6,394 nt of DNA. Origin: an uncultured Clostridiaceae bacterium (GTDB lineage: Bacteria > Bacillota > Clostridia > Lachnospirales > Lachnospiraceae). The notes beneath the pieces were generated by a model, which saw nothing but the letters and a program-made list of their open reading frames with translations, did not search any database and was not told the origin of the DNA. Positions 1 through 5,641 of this stretch are shown here, in pieces. The stretch lies in the NCBI GenBank assembly GCA_958441075.1, contig CAUCBQ010000123.1, positions 1 through 6,394 of the forward strand, given 5' to 3'. How positions within the stretch are numbered: position 1 is the stretch's first letter; each line of letters begins with the position of its first letter. Both the position numbers and the translations under genes were made by a program.

Positions 1-38
1 TACGCGATCTTTCTGTAAATCCGTTTTTTACCTTCCAT
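1..38 (-). CDS. Possible 5' end of an unknown gene (partial)
   Basis: Reading the minus strand, an ATG at 38-36 opens a frame that stays open to the window edge and begins MEGKKRIYRKIA. A good Shine-Dalgarno sequence, AAGGGAG (49-55), lies 10 nt upstream. Only 12 complete codons are visible, so no family can be named; the basic start (K, K, R, R, K) is the only character it shows. The ATG comes 23 nt after the U tract of the pheST terminator, so there is no room for a separate promoter between them. Expression would need read-through from pheST or a promoter overlapping the terminator. It could be a chance ATG; the ribosome binding site is the main support. Confidence 0.4.
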   Translation of the reverse strand, partial: MEGKKRIYRKIA

Positions 39-61
39 ATCTTTTCTTCTCCCTTCTGGCG

Positions 62-95
62 AAAAAAGGCAAAGCTGTAACAGCTTTGCCTTTTT
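62..95 (-). terminator. Bidirectional intrinsic terminator after pheT
   Basis: A perfect 10-bp stem (68-77 with 81-90, GGCAAAGCTG / CAGCTTTGCC) closes a 3-nt loop. On the minus strand it is followed by six U residues (A run at 62-67), and on the plus strand by five T (91-95). The stem begins 27 nt past the pheT stop codon, so it should end the pheST transcript. The symmetric T tracts mean it could also stop a plus-strand transcript arriving from the left of the window. Confidence 0.92.
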
Positions 96-117
96 CAATC
101 AAAATTTCCGTATTTTC

Positions 118-2550
118 TTACGCTCTCAGCTCAATTCCAAGATCCTTAAGGCCATTTAAAATCTTATTCATTACAGCGGTTACTTCCTTTTCCTCCAGAG
201 TGTGATCCTTGGCTCTGAAGGTAATGGAATATGCTACGGACTTGTGGCCCTCCAGTACCTGTGCTCCCTCGTAAATATCAAACAGCTTGCAGCTTTCCAG
301 AATCTTTCCGCCTCTCTGGCTGATCACATCCTCGATCTGGCCTACTAAAACTGCCTTTGGAACAACCATACTGATATCTCTGGTAACAGCCGGGAATTTG
401 GCAATTCCGGTATACTTCCGGTCAAAGGTGGTGAACTCTGTCATGGCAGGCATATCAATCACAGCTACATAGGCCCTGTCGCCGATCTTATAATTTTCAG
501 CCACCTCGGGATGAATCTCTCCCAGGAAACCTACGGTACGGCCCTCATAAACGATATCTGCCTTTCTGCCCGGATGGAGATAAGGATGATCGCCCTTTGG
601 ATCGTAATGAACCTTCTTGTCCATTCCCACCTTATCGAAGAACTCCTCTACCACGCCCTTCATATCAAAGAAATCACCGCTTCCATACATACCGAGAGTA
701 AACTGCATCCGCTCATCGGGAAGCTCTGTTAAAGGAAGAGCTTTGGGACGGTATACATTTGCAAGTTCATACAGACGTACTTCTTTATTGCGGCGGTTAT
801 AGTTGGTAGACAGGGATACCAGCATACCATTTAAAGGAAGGGTACGCATGATACTGAAATCTTCTCCCAAAGGGTTGGAAATGGTAATGGCCTTTCTTAA
901 TTCACTGTCCTGAGGAATCAGAAGCTTGTCAAATACCTTTGGACTCTCAAAGGAATAGGTCATTCCCTGAGAAAAGCCGCAGAATTCTGCTGTTTCTCTT
1001 GCCATATCCTCGATCATCAGCTTATAGGAAAGCTTTCCTGTGGTTGCTTCACCTGATGGCAGTGTGGTCGGGATCTTATCGTAGCCATAAAATCTTGCCA
1101 CTTCCTCTGCAAGATCTGCCATGCAAAGAAGATCCTGACGCCAGCTCGGAGCCACTACCTCGCCGACAGCCTCATCATAGCCAAGGTCAATTTTCCTAAA
1201 GTATGCCAGCATACCTTCCTTTGAAATGTCCGTGCCAAGAAGCTTATTGATCTTTTCAGGCTCGAATTTGATTCGTGTCTCCCCTCTCTTTACAGGGTAA
1301 ACATCGATCATACCGCCTACAACCTCTCCTGCTCCCAGCTCCTCAATCAGCTGGCAGGCGCGGTTTACAGCTTCCTCAGCCGTATTGGGGTCCAGTCCCT
1401 TTTCATACTTTCCCGACGCATCCGTACGCAGGCCCAGCTTCTTTGCAGAAAGACGGATATTGGTACCGTCAAAGCAGGCGCACTCAAATACCATAGCGGA
1501 AACATTATCTGTAATCTTGGAATTTTCTCCACCCATAATACCGGCAATTCCCACCTGCTTTTCACCGTCATTAATCATCAGGATTGTAGAATCCAGCTTT
1601 CTGTCCTGACCGTCCAGAGTCTGGAATACATCTCCCTCAGAAGCACATTTTACCACGATCTCATGGCCTGCCAGCTGATCGTAGTCAAAGGCATGCATGG
1701 GCTGTCCGTACTCTTCCATCACATAGTTGGTAATATCTACGATATTGTTGATAGGACGGATACCGCTGGCAGCCAGACGGCGCTGCATCCACTCCGGTGA
1801 AGGAGCCAGCTTAATATTTTTTACCATTCTGGCACAGTAACGCTTACACAGCTCCGTATTTTCCACACTTACCTTTAAGTAATCATGAATATCTTCGCTG
1901 TTGCCTGTAGCAGTAATAACCGGAGGACAGAAGGACTTGCGGAAGGTAGCGGCTGCTTCTCTGGCAATTCCCACTACACTGTAGCAGTCTACGCGGTTGG
2001 ATGTAATCTCATATTCAAATACTACATCCCGAAGGCCCAGAATACGCACTGCATCGTCGCCGGGAACGCTGTCCTCAGGAAGCAGGTAAATACCGCTTTC
2101 GGGAGCATCGGGATACATATTCCGGTCAGCGCCCAGCTCCTCGATGGAGCACATCATTCCAAAGGATTCAACGCCTCTTAACTTGCCCTTTTTAATCTTA
2201 ATGCCTTCCTCCGGAAGAGGACCGCCGTCATGGCCTCCCGCTACCCGTCCGCCGTCCAGTACCACCGGAACCTTCGCTCCAATGGAATCCTTTGTAATAT
2301 TCGGTGCTCCGGTTACGATCTGTACAGGCTCTGCCTCTCCTACATTGACCTGGCATACTACCAGCTTGTCAGCGTCCGGATGACGCTCCACCGAAAGGAC
2401 TTCTCCTACTACGATTTTTTCCAGATTTTTATCTAAACAGGTATATCCTTCAACCTTTGTTCCTGTCAGGGTCATGGCATCTGTATACTCCTGGGCAGTT
2501 ACATCCAGGTCAGGAACATATGCTTTAATCCATGATAATGCTGTGTTCAT
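118..2550 (-). CDS. pheT: Phenylalanyl-tRNA synthetase beta subunit
   Basis: This is the beta chain of the cytoplasmic alpha2-beta2 phenylalanyl-tRNA synthetase, which charges tRNA-Phe; the beta chain binds tRNA and edits mischarged Tyr-tRNA-Phe. The product is 810 aa, normal for bacterial PheT (about 795-805). Domains in order: an EMAP-II-like OB fold at about 43-150 (VVGEVLSVERHPDADKL); the B3/4 editing domain at about 200-390 with GQPMHAFD (282-289) and LGLRTDASGKYEKGLDP (372-388); the B5 domain at about 420-495 with APSWRQDL and EEVARFYGYDKIP; a catalytically inactive synthetase-like core; and a C-terminal FDX-ACB domain from about 712 (KFPAVTRDIS, 718-727) to the end. The start is ATG at 2550 because AAAAAGGAG lies 7 nt upstream; the frame is open to a TTG at 2583, but that start has no such site. 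It follows pheS by 33 nt on the same transcript and is followed by a terminator. Confidence 0.97.
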   Translation of the reverse strand: MNTALSWIKAYVPDLDVTAQEYTDAMTLTGTKVEGYTCLDKNLEKIVVGEVLSVERHPDADKLVVCQVNVGEAEPVQIVTGAPNITKDSIGAKVPVVLDGGRVAGGHDGGPLPEEGIKIKKGKLRGVESFGMMCSIEELGADRNMYPDAPESGIYLLPEDSVPGDDAVRILGLRDVVFEYEITSNRVDCYSVVGIAREAAATFRKSFCPPVITATGNSEDIHDYLKVSVENTELCKRYCARMVKNIKLAPSPEWMQRRLAASGIRPINNIVDITNYVMEEYGQPMHAFDYDQLAGHEIVVKCASEGDVFQTLDGQDRKLDSTILMINDGEKQVGIAGIMGGENSKITDNVSAMVFECACFDGTNIRLSAKKLGLRTDASGKYEKGLDPNTAEEAVNRACQLIEELGAGEVVGGMIDVYPVKRGETRIKFEPEKINKLLGTDISKEGMLAYFRKIDLGYDEAVGEVVAPSWRQDLLCMADLAEEVARFYGYDKIPTTLPSGEATTGKLSYKLMIEDMARETAEFCGFSQGMTYSFESPKVFDKLLIPQDSELRKAITISNPLGEDFSIMRTLPLNGMLVSLSTNYNRRNKEVRLYELANVYRPKALPLTELPDERMQFTLGMYGSGDFFDMKGVVEEFFDKVGMDKKVHYDPKGDHPYLHPGRKADIVYEGRTVGFLGEIHPEVAENYKIGDRAYVAVIDMPAMTEFTTFDRKYTGIAKFPAVTRDISMVVPKAVLVGQIEDVISQRGGKILESCKLFDIYEGAQVLEGHKSVAYSITFRAKDHTLEEKEVTAVMNKILNGLKDLGIELRA

Positions 2551-2557
2551 GTTGATT

Positions 2558-2566
2558 CTCCTTTTT
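2558..2566 (-). promoter_or_regulatory. Ribosome binding site that fixes the pheT start
   Basis: AAAAAGGAG on the minus strand sits 7 nt before the ATG at 2550. It lies inside the upstream extension of the frame, which could otherwise be read from a TTG immediately after the pheS stop. It supports the 810-residue protein beginning MNTALSWIKAYVPDLDV, which matches the usual start of PheT. Confidence 0.85.
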
Positions 2567-2583
2567 GTTTTATGATGGAACAA

Positions 2584-3603
2584 TTAAAACTGCTTTAAGA
2601 AACGAATATCATTTTCATAAAGAAGGCGCATATCGTCGATCTCATATTTTAACAGGGCAATACGCTCCAGGCCAACTCCAAATGCAAAGCCGGTGTATTC
2701 CTGAGGATCAATACCGCACATTTCAAATACATGTGGATGTACCATTCCGCAGCCTAAAATCTCAATCCAGCCGGAGCCCTTGCAGAAACGGCAGCCCTTT
2801 CCTCCGCACTTAAAGCAGCTTACATCCATCTCGGCACTGGGCTCAGTAAATGGGAAATGATGAGGACGGAATTTAACCTTTGTATCTTCGCCGAACATTT
2901 CTCTTGCAAACTCTGCCAGGGTTCCCTTTAAGTCGGAAAACGTAATATTTTTATCAATTACCAGTCCCTCTACCTGATGGAAGGAAGGAGAATGGGTTGC
3001 ATCCACCTCATCGGAACGGAACACACGGCCCGGAGAAATCATGCGGATCGGCAGCTTTCCTTTTTCCATGGTTCTGGCCTGTACAGGAGAGGTCTGGGTA
3101 CGGAGCACAATGTCCTTGCTGATATAGAAGGTATCCTGCTCATCCTTTGCCGGATGGTTGGGAGGAATATTTAATTTAGTAAAGTTGTACTCGTCATACT
3201 CTACCTCAGGACCTTCCACTACCTCATAGCCCATTCCCACAAAAATACGCTCTACTGCTTCCAGTGCAATAGTATTTGGATGGCTGTGTCCTACGCTGTT
3301 TTTCTTTGCCGGAAGGGTAACGTCAATTACCTCTCTCTTTAACTGCTCTTCTCTGGCCTTCTTTGCCAGAGCAGTTTTAGCTTCCTCCAGACGGCCCTCA
3401 ATCACAGCTCTGGCCTCATTTACCAGCTGTCCTACCTTGGGGCGTTCTTCCGGTGCCACATCCTTCATGCTCTTTAAGAGGCTGGTCAGCTCTCCCTTCT
3501 TTCCAAGATAAGCGACACGGATGTCATTCAGCGTATCAAGGCTTTCAGTGGCAGAAATCTGCTGCTGAGCCTCTTCTTTAATCTTCTCTAACTGCTCTTT
3601 CAT
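2584..3603 (-). CDS. pheS: Phenylalanyl-tRNA synthetase alpha subunit
   Basis: This is the catalytic alpha chain (class II synthetase) that activates phenylalanine with ATP and transfers it to tRNA-Phe; it works only in complex with PheT. The product is 339 aa, the usual length for Firmicutes. An N-terminal charged helical arm (about 1-90) precedes the catalytic core. Motif 1 starts at HPNTIALEAVERI (108-120), LRTQTSPVQAR is at 167-177, motif 2 is GRVFRSDEVDATHSPSFHQVEG (192-213), and motif 3 is FGVGLERIALLKY (308-320). A four-cysteine knuckle (C263, C266, C271, C274) precedes GWIEILGCGMVHPHV, as in other Firmicutes PheS. Ala307 in GFAFG is at the position of E. coli Ala294, which shapes the phenylalanine pocket, so standard specificity is expected. 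The ATG at 3603 has AAAGGGAG 5 nt upstream. Expression is controlled by the T-box leader before it. Confidence 0.98.
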   Translation of the reverse strand: MKEQLEKIKEEAQQQISATESLDTLNDIRVAYLGKKGELTSLLKSMKDVAPEERPKVGQLVNEARAVIEGRLEEAKTALAKKAREEQLKREVIDVTLPAKKNSVGHSHPNTIALEAVERIFVGMGYEVVEGPEVEYDEYNFTKLNIPPNHPAKDEQDTFYISKDIVLRTQTSPVQARTMEKGKLPIRMISPGRVFRSDEVDATHSPSFHQVEGLVIDKNITFSDLKGTLAEFAREMFGEDTKVKFRPHHFPFTEPSAEMDVSCFKCGGKGCRFCKGSGWIEILGCGMVHPHVFEMCGIDPQEYTGFAFGVGLERIALLKYEIDDMRLLYENDIRFLKQF

Positions 3604-3652
3604 GGCTTCTCCCTTTCTGTTCTCGTTTAAATAAGTGTACGGTTTTTCACAG

Positions 3653-3687
3653 AAAAAAACCGCCCCTTCAGATTACTGAAGGGACGG
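3653..3687 (-). terminator. T-box leader terminator (OFF conformation)
   Basis: On the minus strand CCGTCCCTTCAG pairs with CTGAAGGGGCGG over 12 bp including one G-U pair, with a 4-nt loop (3672-3675) and seven U residues (A run 3653-3659). It lies 49 nt before the pheS ATG. This hairpin should stop transcription when charged tRNA-Phe occupies the leader without stabilising the antiterminator. Confidence 0.95.
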
Positions 3688-3713
3688 ATCAAATCATTCC
3701 GCGGTACCACCCT
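3680..3713 (-). promoter_or_regulatory. T-box antiterminator (ON conformation)
   Basis: AGGG (3713-3710) can pair with CCCU, and GCGG (3702-3699) with CCGU, both within 3680-3687. This leaves the 7-nt bulge UGGUACC (3709-3703), the canonical antiterminator shape. The same CCGUCCCU segment forms the 5' arm of the terminator, so the two structures exclude each other. The first four bulge bases, UGGU, are the ones that pair with the free ACCA end of uncharged tRNA-Phe. Confidence 0.93.
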
Positions 3714-3953
3714 GATTCCTGCAGCACGAATATCCGGTCATAACCTTCTATCCGCTTACAGACACTCAAACACGCTTAACGCACGCCTACGTCACAGGCT
3801 ACAGCCAGAGGCTTTCACCCATGCAGCTCCGGTGGGAAATTCAGCTTCTTATGTGAACCCGGGAACGCTTTCAGCCGGTGACCTTCCCTCTCTGTGAGAA
3901 CATAAGAGCCTACTGTACACTCTCATCGCTTTTAGATATAAAATCTACTGTAA

Positions 3954-3982
3954 ATTCTAGCCGTTTCATTCAGAAAAGTCAA
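3954..3982 (-). promoter_or_regulatory. Housekeeping sigma promoter of pheST
   Basis: TTGACT (3977-3982, read on the minus strand) and TAGAAT (3954-3959) are separated by exactly 17 bp. Each box differs from consensus at one position. Transcription should start near 3945-3948, a few bases before the first leader elements, giving a 5' leader of about 345 nt that contains the whole T-box. Confidence 0.85.
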
Positions 3983-3996
3983 CCCCCATTTTTTAT

Positions 3997-4025
3997 TTGA
4001 CCTTTTCCTTTTTTCCGGCTATCAT
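3997..4025 (+). promoter_or_regulatory. Candidate promoter of the glycosylase gene
   Basis: TTGACC (3997-4002) and TATCAT (4020-4025) are 17 bp apart, giving a start near 4032 and a short 5' leader. An alternative is the perfect TATAAT at 4034-4039 with a weak TTTTCC (4011-4016) 17 bp upstream; that would start transcription near 4046, just ahead of the Shine-Dalgarno sequence. The sequence does not decide between them. Confidence 0.6.
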
Positions 4026-4065
4026 AGAATCATTATAATTTCCAACAGAAGAAAGGACTATTTCC

Positions 4066-4971
4066 ATGAAATATACCTGTACCATTCCCTGTCTTGATCT
4101 GGAACAGACAGCGCTCTCCGGTCAGTGTTTCCGTCTGATGCCGGGAACAGAACCCGGACTGTGGTCTGTAATCAGTCAGGGGACGCTTTTATCCATCCGG
4201 CAGAACGGTTCCCTGTTCACCCTGGAATGTGAGGAAGCTGCTCTGGAATACTGGCTTTCCTACTTTGATGTGCCTACAGACTACCAGACCATGATTGATT
4301 CCATTAATCCCGAGGACGCCTATCTTTTATCCGCTGCAAAGGCTGGCTCCGGAATACGCATTCTTCGTCAGGACCCCTGGGAAATGATTATCACCTTTGT
4401 AATCTCCCAACAGAAAACCATCCCTGCCATCCGCTCTCTGGTGGAAACGCTGTGCCGCAATTATGGAACACCGATTGAACCTTCCTCAGCTGCATATCCG
4501 CAGCTTTCCTTAGCCGGCCCTTCTCCCTTTGCATTTCCCACACCAGATCAGTTAAGCCGGGCCTCTTTAGATGACCTTCTGGCCCTGAAGCTTGGATACA
4601 GGGCGAAGTACATTCACCGGCTCTGTCAGGATGCGATGGAGGGAAGCCTTAATATGGAATATCTGTCCTCTCTGAACTATGGAGACGCCATGGACTTTCT
4701 CACCGGCTTTTACGGAATCGGAAAAAAAGTGGCTAACTGCGTCTGTCTTTTCGGTCTTCACCACATTGATGCCTTTCCGGTAGATACCTGGATTCAAAAG
4801 ATCCTTATGGAGCACTATTTTGATGAAGCAAAATACAGCTGTATTCCCAAATCCCAACTTTTTGACCATATCATCAAAGACTCCTTCGGATGTTATCCGG
4901 GATATGCCGGGGTAATGCAGCAGTATATTTTCAACTATGAGAGAAATGTGCTTGGAAAGAAGCAGGCTTAG
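4066..4971 (+). CDS. ogg: OGG1-type 8-oxoguanine DNA glycosylase/AP lyase
   Basis: This base excision repair enzyme removes 8-oxoguanine from DNA and nicks at the resulting abasic site. The protein is 301 aa, cytoplasmic, with an N-terminal mixed domain (about 1-100) and an all-helical HhH-GPD domain. By eye alignment with human OGG1: Gly19 in SGQCFR matches Gly42 (8-oxoG sensor); Gln116 in ISQQ sits at Asn149; Tyr178-Arg179 match Tyr203-Arg204; the HhH FYGIGKKVANC carries the catalytic Lys221 (Lys249) and Cys225 (Cys253); PVD carries Asp240 (Asp268); and YAGVMQQYIF gives Gln285 and Phe289 (Gln315, Phe319). Arg154 of the human enzyme is Ala121 here. There are no iron-sulfur cysteines as in EndoIII or MutY. 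The ATG has AAAGGA 8 nt upstream. It diverges from pheST and its stop overlaps the stop of the convergent gene. AlkA is the nearest alternative, but the OGG residues argue against it. Confidence 0.9.
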   Translation: MKYTCTIPCLDLEQTALSGQCFRLMPGTEPGLWSVISQGTLLSIRQNGSLFTLECEEAALEYWLSYFDVPTDYQTMIDSINPEDAYLLSAAKAGSGIRILRQDPWEMIITFVISQQKTIPAIRSLVETLCRNYGTPIEPSSAAYPQLSLAGPSPFAFPTPDQLSRASLDDLLALKLGYRAKYIHRLCQDAMEGSLNMEYLSSLNYGDAMDFLTGFYGIGKKVANCVCLFGLHHIDAFPVDTWIQKILMEHYFDEAKYSCIPKSQLFDHIIKDSFGCYPGYAGVMQQYIFNYERNVLGKKQA

Positions 4972-5591
4972 ATCTCCTGAGGCGTACCTGCCTCAAAGAT
5001 CTTCCAGCCATCCTTTCCCTTTCCCACAGCCATTTCCCGAATATATTCTCCGTCGCCGCTTAACTGTCTGTTCTGTATGGCCTGATCCGTCCAGGTCTGA
5101 TGAAAGGCCACCCGGATCACACAATACTCCTCATATCCCAAAAGGGCGGCTCTTCCGTCATAATACTCCCTGCTTCCGGCATATTCCTCCTCCGGGAGCG
5201 TTTCAAAGCTGTGAACCAGATAGTCCTTTATGTAGGACCCGTTTTGAAAATCCTCTTCCTGCTGAGGAAAATTCATAAACTCCGCCTGATCCTTTGAAAG
5301 CAGCTTACTGCATTCCTCATACTGGGCCATAGCATGATAACGGAAAAACAGCCCCGCCGCCATCTGTGCCTCTCCCTGAGGCATAACCTCAAAACGGATA
5401 TGGCGGGGATTTTCCGCTGAAATTGTATATTCTTCCACCAGCCGGTTCTCCTGACGAATCCGGTTCATCCAGGCCACTGCAAACATAACCCCCAGACAGA
5501 TCAGAGTCATACCGCAGATCTTAAGCGCCTGTCCCGATACCTTCTGAGGCCGTTTCTGCGCCTGGTCTTTTTTTATATTCTTCTGCTCCAT
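4968..5591 (-). CDS. Single-span membrane protein with extracytoplasmic domain, unknown function
   Basis: I do not recognise this 207-aa protein. It has a short lysine-rich cytoplasmic start (about 1-20), one hydrophobic helix at about 22-42 (LKICGMTLICLGVMFAVAW) without a lipoprotein Cys or clear signal-peptidase site, then about 160 residues predicted outside the membrane. That part begins with a helical segment (AAGLFFRYHAMAQYEECSKLL) and ends in strand-like stretches (YCVIRVAFHQTW, GKDGWKIFEAG), which resembles a small NTF2-like cone fold; this is only an impression. The ATG at 5591 is chosen because AGGAGG (5604-5609) lies 12 nt upstream; the frame is open further, to a GTG inside the preceding gene. 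It starts 50 nt after the SDR gene and is probably co-transcribed with it. Its stop overlaps that of ogg by 4 nt. Confidence 0.75.
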   Translation of the reverse strand: MEQKNIKKDQAQKRPQKVSGQALKICGMTLICLGVMFAVAWMNRIRQENRLVEEYTISAENPRHIRFEVMPQGEAQMAAGLFFRYHAMAQYEECSKLLSKDQAEFMNFPQQEEDFQNGSYIKDYLVHSFETLPEEEYAGSREYYDGRAALLGYEEYCVIRVAFHQTWTDQAIQNRQLSGDGEYIREMAVGKGKDGWKIFEAGTPQEI

Positions 5592-5592
5592 C

Positions 5593-5609
5593 TTCTGACA
5601 GAACCTCCT
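5593..5609 (-). promoter_or_regulatory. Ribosome binding site with palindromic spacer
   Basis: AGGAGG (5604-5609) precedes the ATG at 5591 by 12 nt, longer than usual. The spacer contains TTCTG-T-CAGAA (5593-5603), an inverted repeat that as RNA can form a 4-bp hairpin with a 3-nt loop. Folding it would bring the Shine-Dalgarno sequence nearer the start codon. The sequence supports the site; the effect of the hairpin is inference. Confidence 0.55.
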
Positions 5610-5641
5610 TTTTATTTTGTACCGATTTCTGTATCCGGCTT

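Larger units (their letters stand above)
3653..3947 (-). promoter_or_regulatory. T-box riboswitch (tRNA-Phe) in the pheST leader
   Basis: T-box leaders sense the charging state of a tRNA and let the gene be transcribed when the tRNA is uncharged. Stem I spans 3825-3930: a basal AGC/GCU pairing, a K-turn (GAUGA with GGA), a GUG/CAC helix, a specifier loop with AGUA facing GAA, an upper helix CUUAUGU/ACAUAAG, and a distal GGCUGAAAGC element. The specifier side reads GAAUUUCCC, giving UUC at 3838-3836 (or UUU in the adjacent register); both are phenylalanine codons. Stem II/IIA-B-like sequence, including CGUUAAGCG, fills about 3730-3820. The conserved T-box AGGGTGGTACCGCGG is at 3699-3713, followed by the terminator. 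The bulge UGGU is complementary to an ACCA tRNA end, as expected for tRNA-Phe with discriminator A. The structure was folded by eye. Confidence 0.95.

Noticed and set aside
287..2436. Plus-strand open frames of 60-100 codons inside pheT
   Set aside because: They lie opposite a fully conserved gene, lack ribosome sites and recognisable domains, and are shadows of its codon pattern.
2551..2583. Longer PheT starting at a TTG just after the pheS stop
   Set aside because: The added 11 residues include the Shine-Dalgarno sequence itself, and the ATG at 2550 gives the usual PheT start.
2780..2815. Four-cysteine zinc-knuckle in PheS as a novel insertion
   Set aside because: The same CxxC...CxxC segment occurs in ordinary Firmicutes PheS, so it is a family trait.
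3700..3950. tRNA-like or CRISPR-like structure upstream of pheS
   Set aside because: The pairing is explained fully by the T-box leader; there are no direct repeats or tRNA cloverleaf.
4567..4869. 100-codon minus-strand frame inside ogg
   Set aside because: It is antisense to the conserved catalytic region and has no recognisable protein character.
4937..5278. 113-codon plus-strand frame opposite the membrane-protein gene
   Set aside because: Rich in Pro, Ser and Arg in the pattern of a reverse-strand shadow; no independent support.
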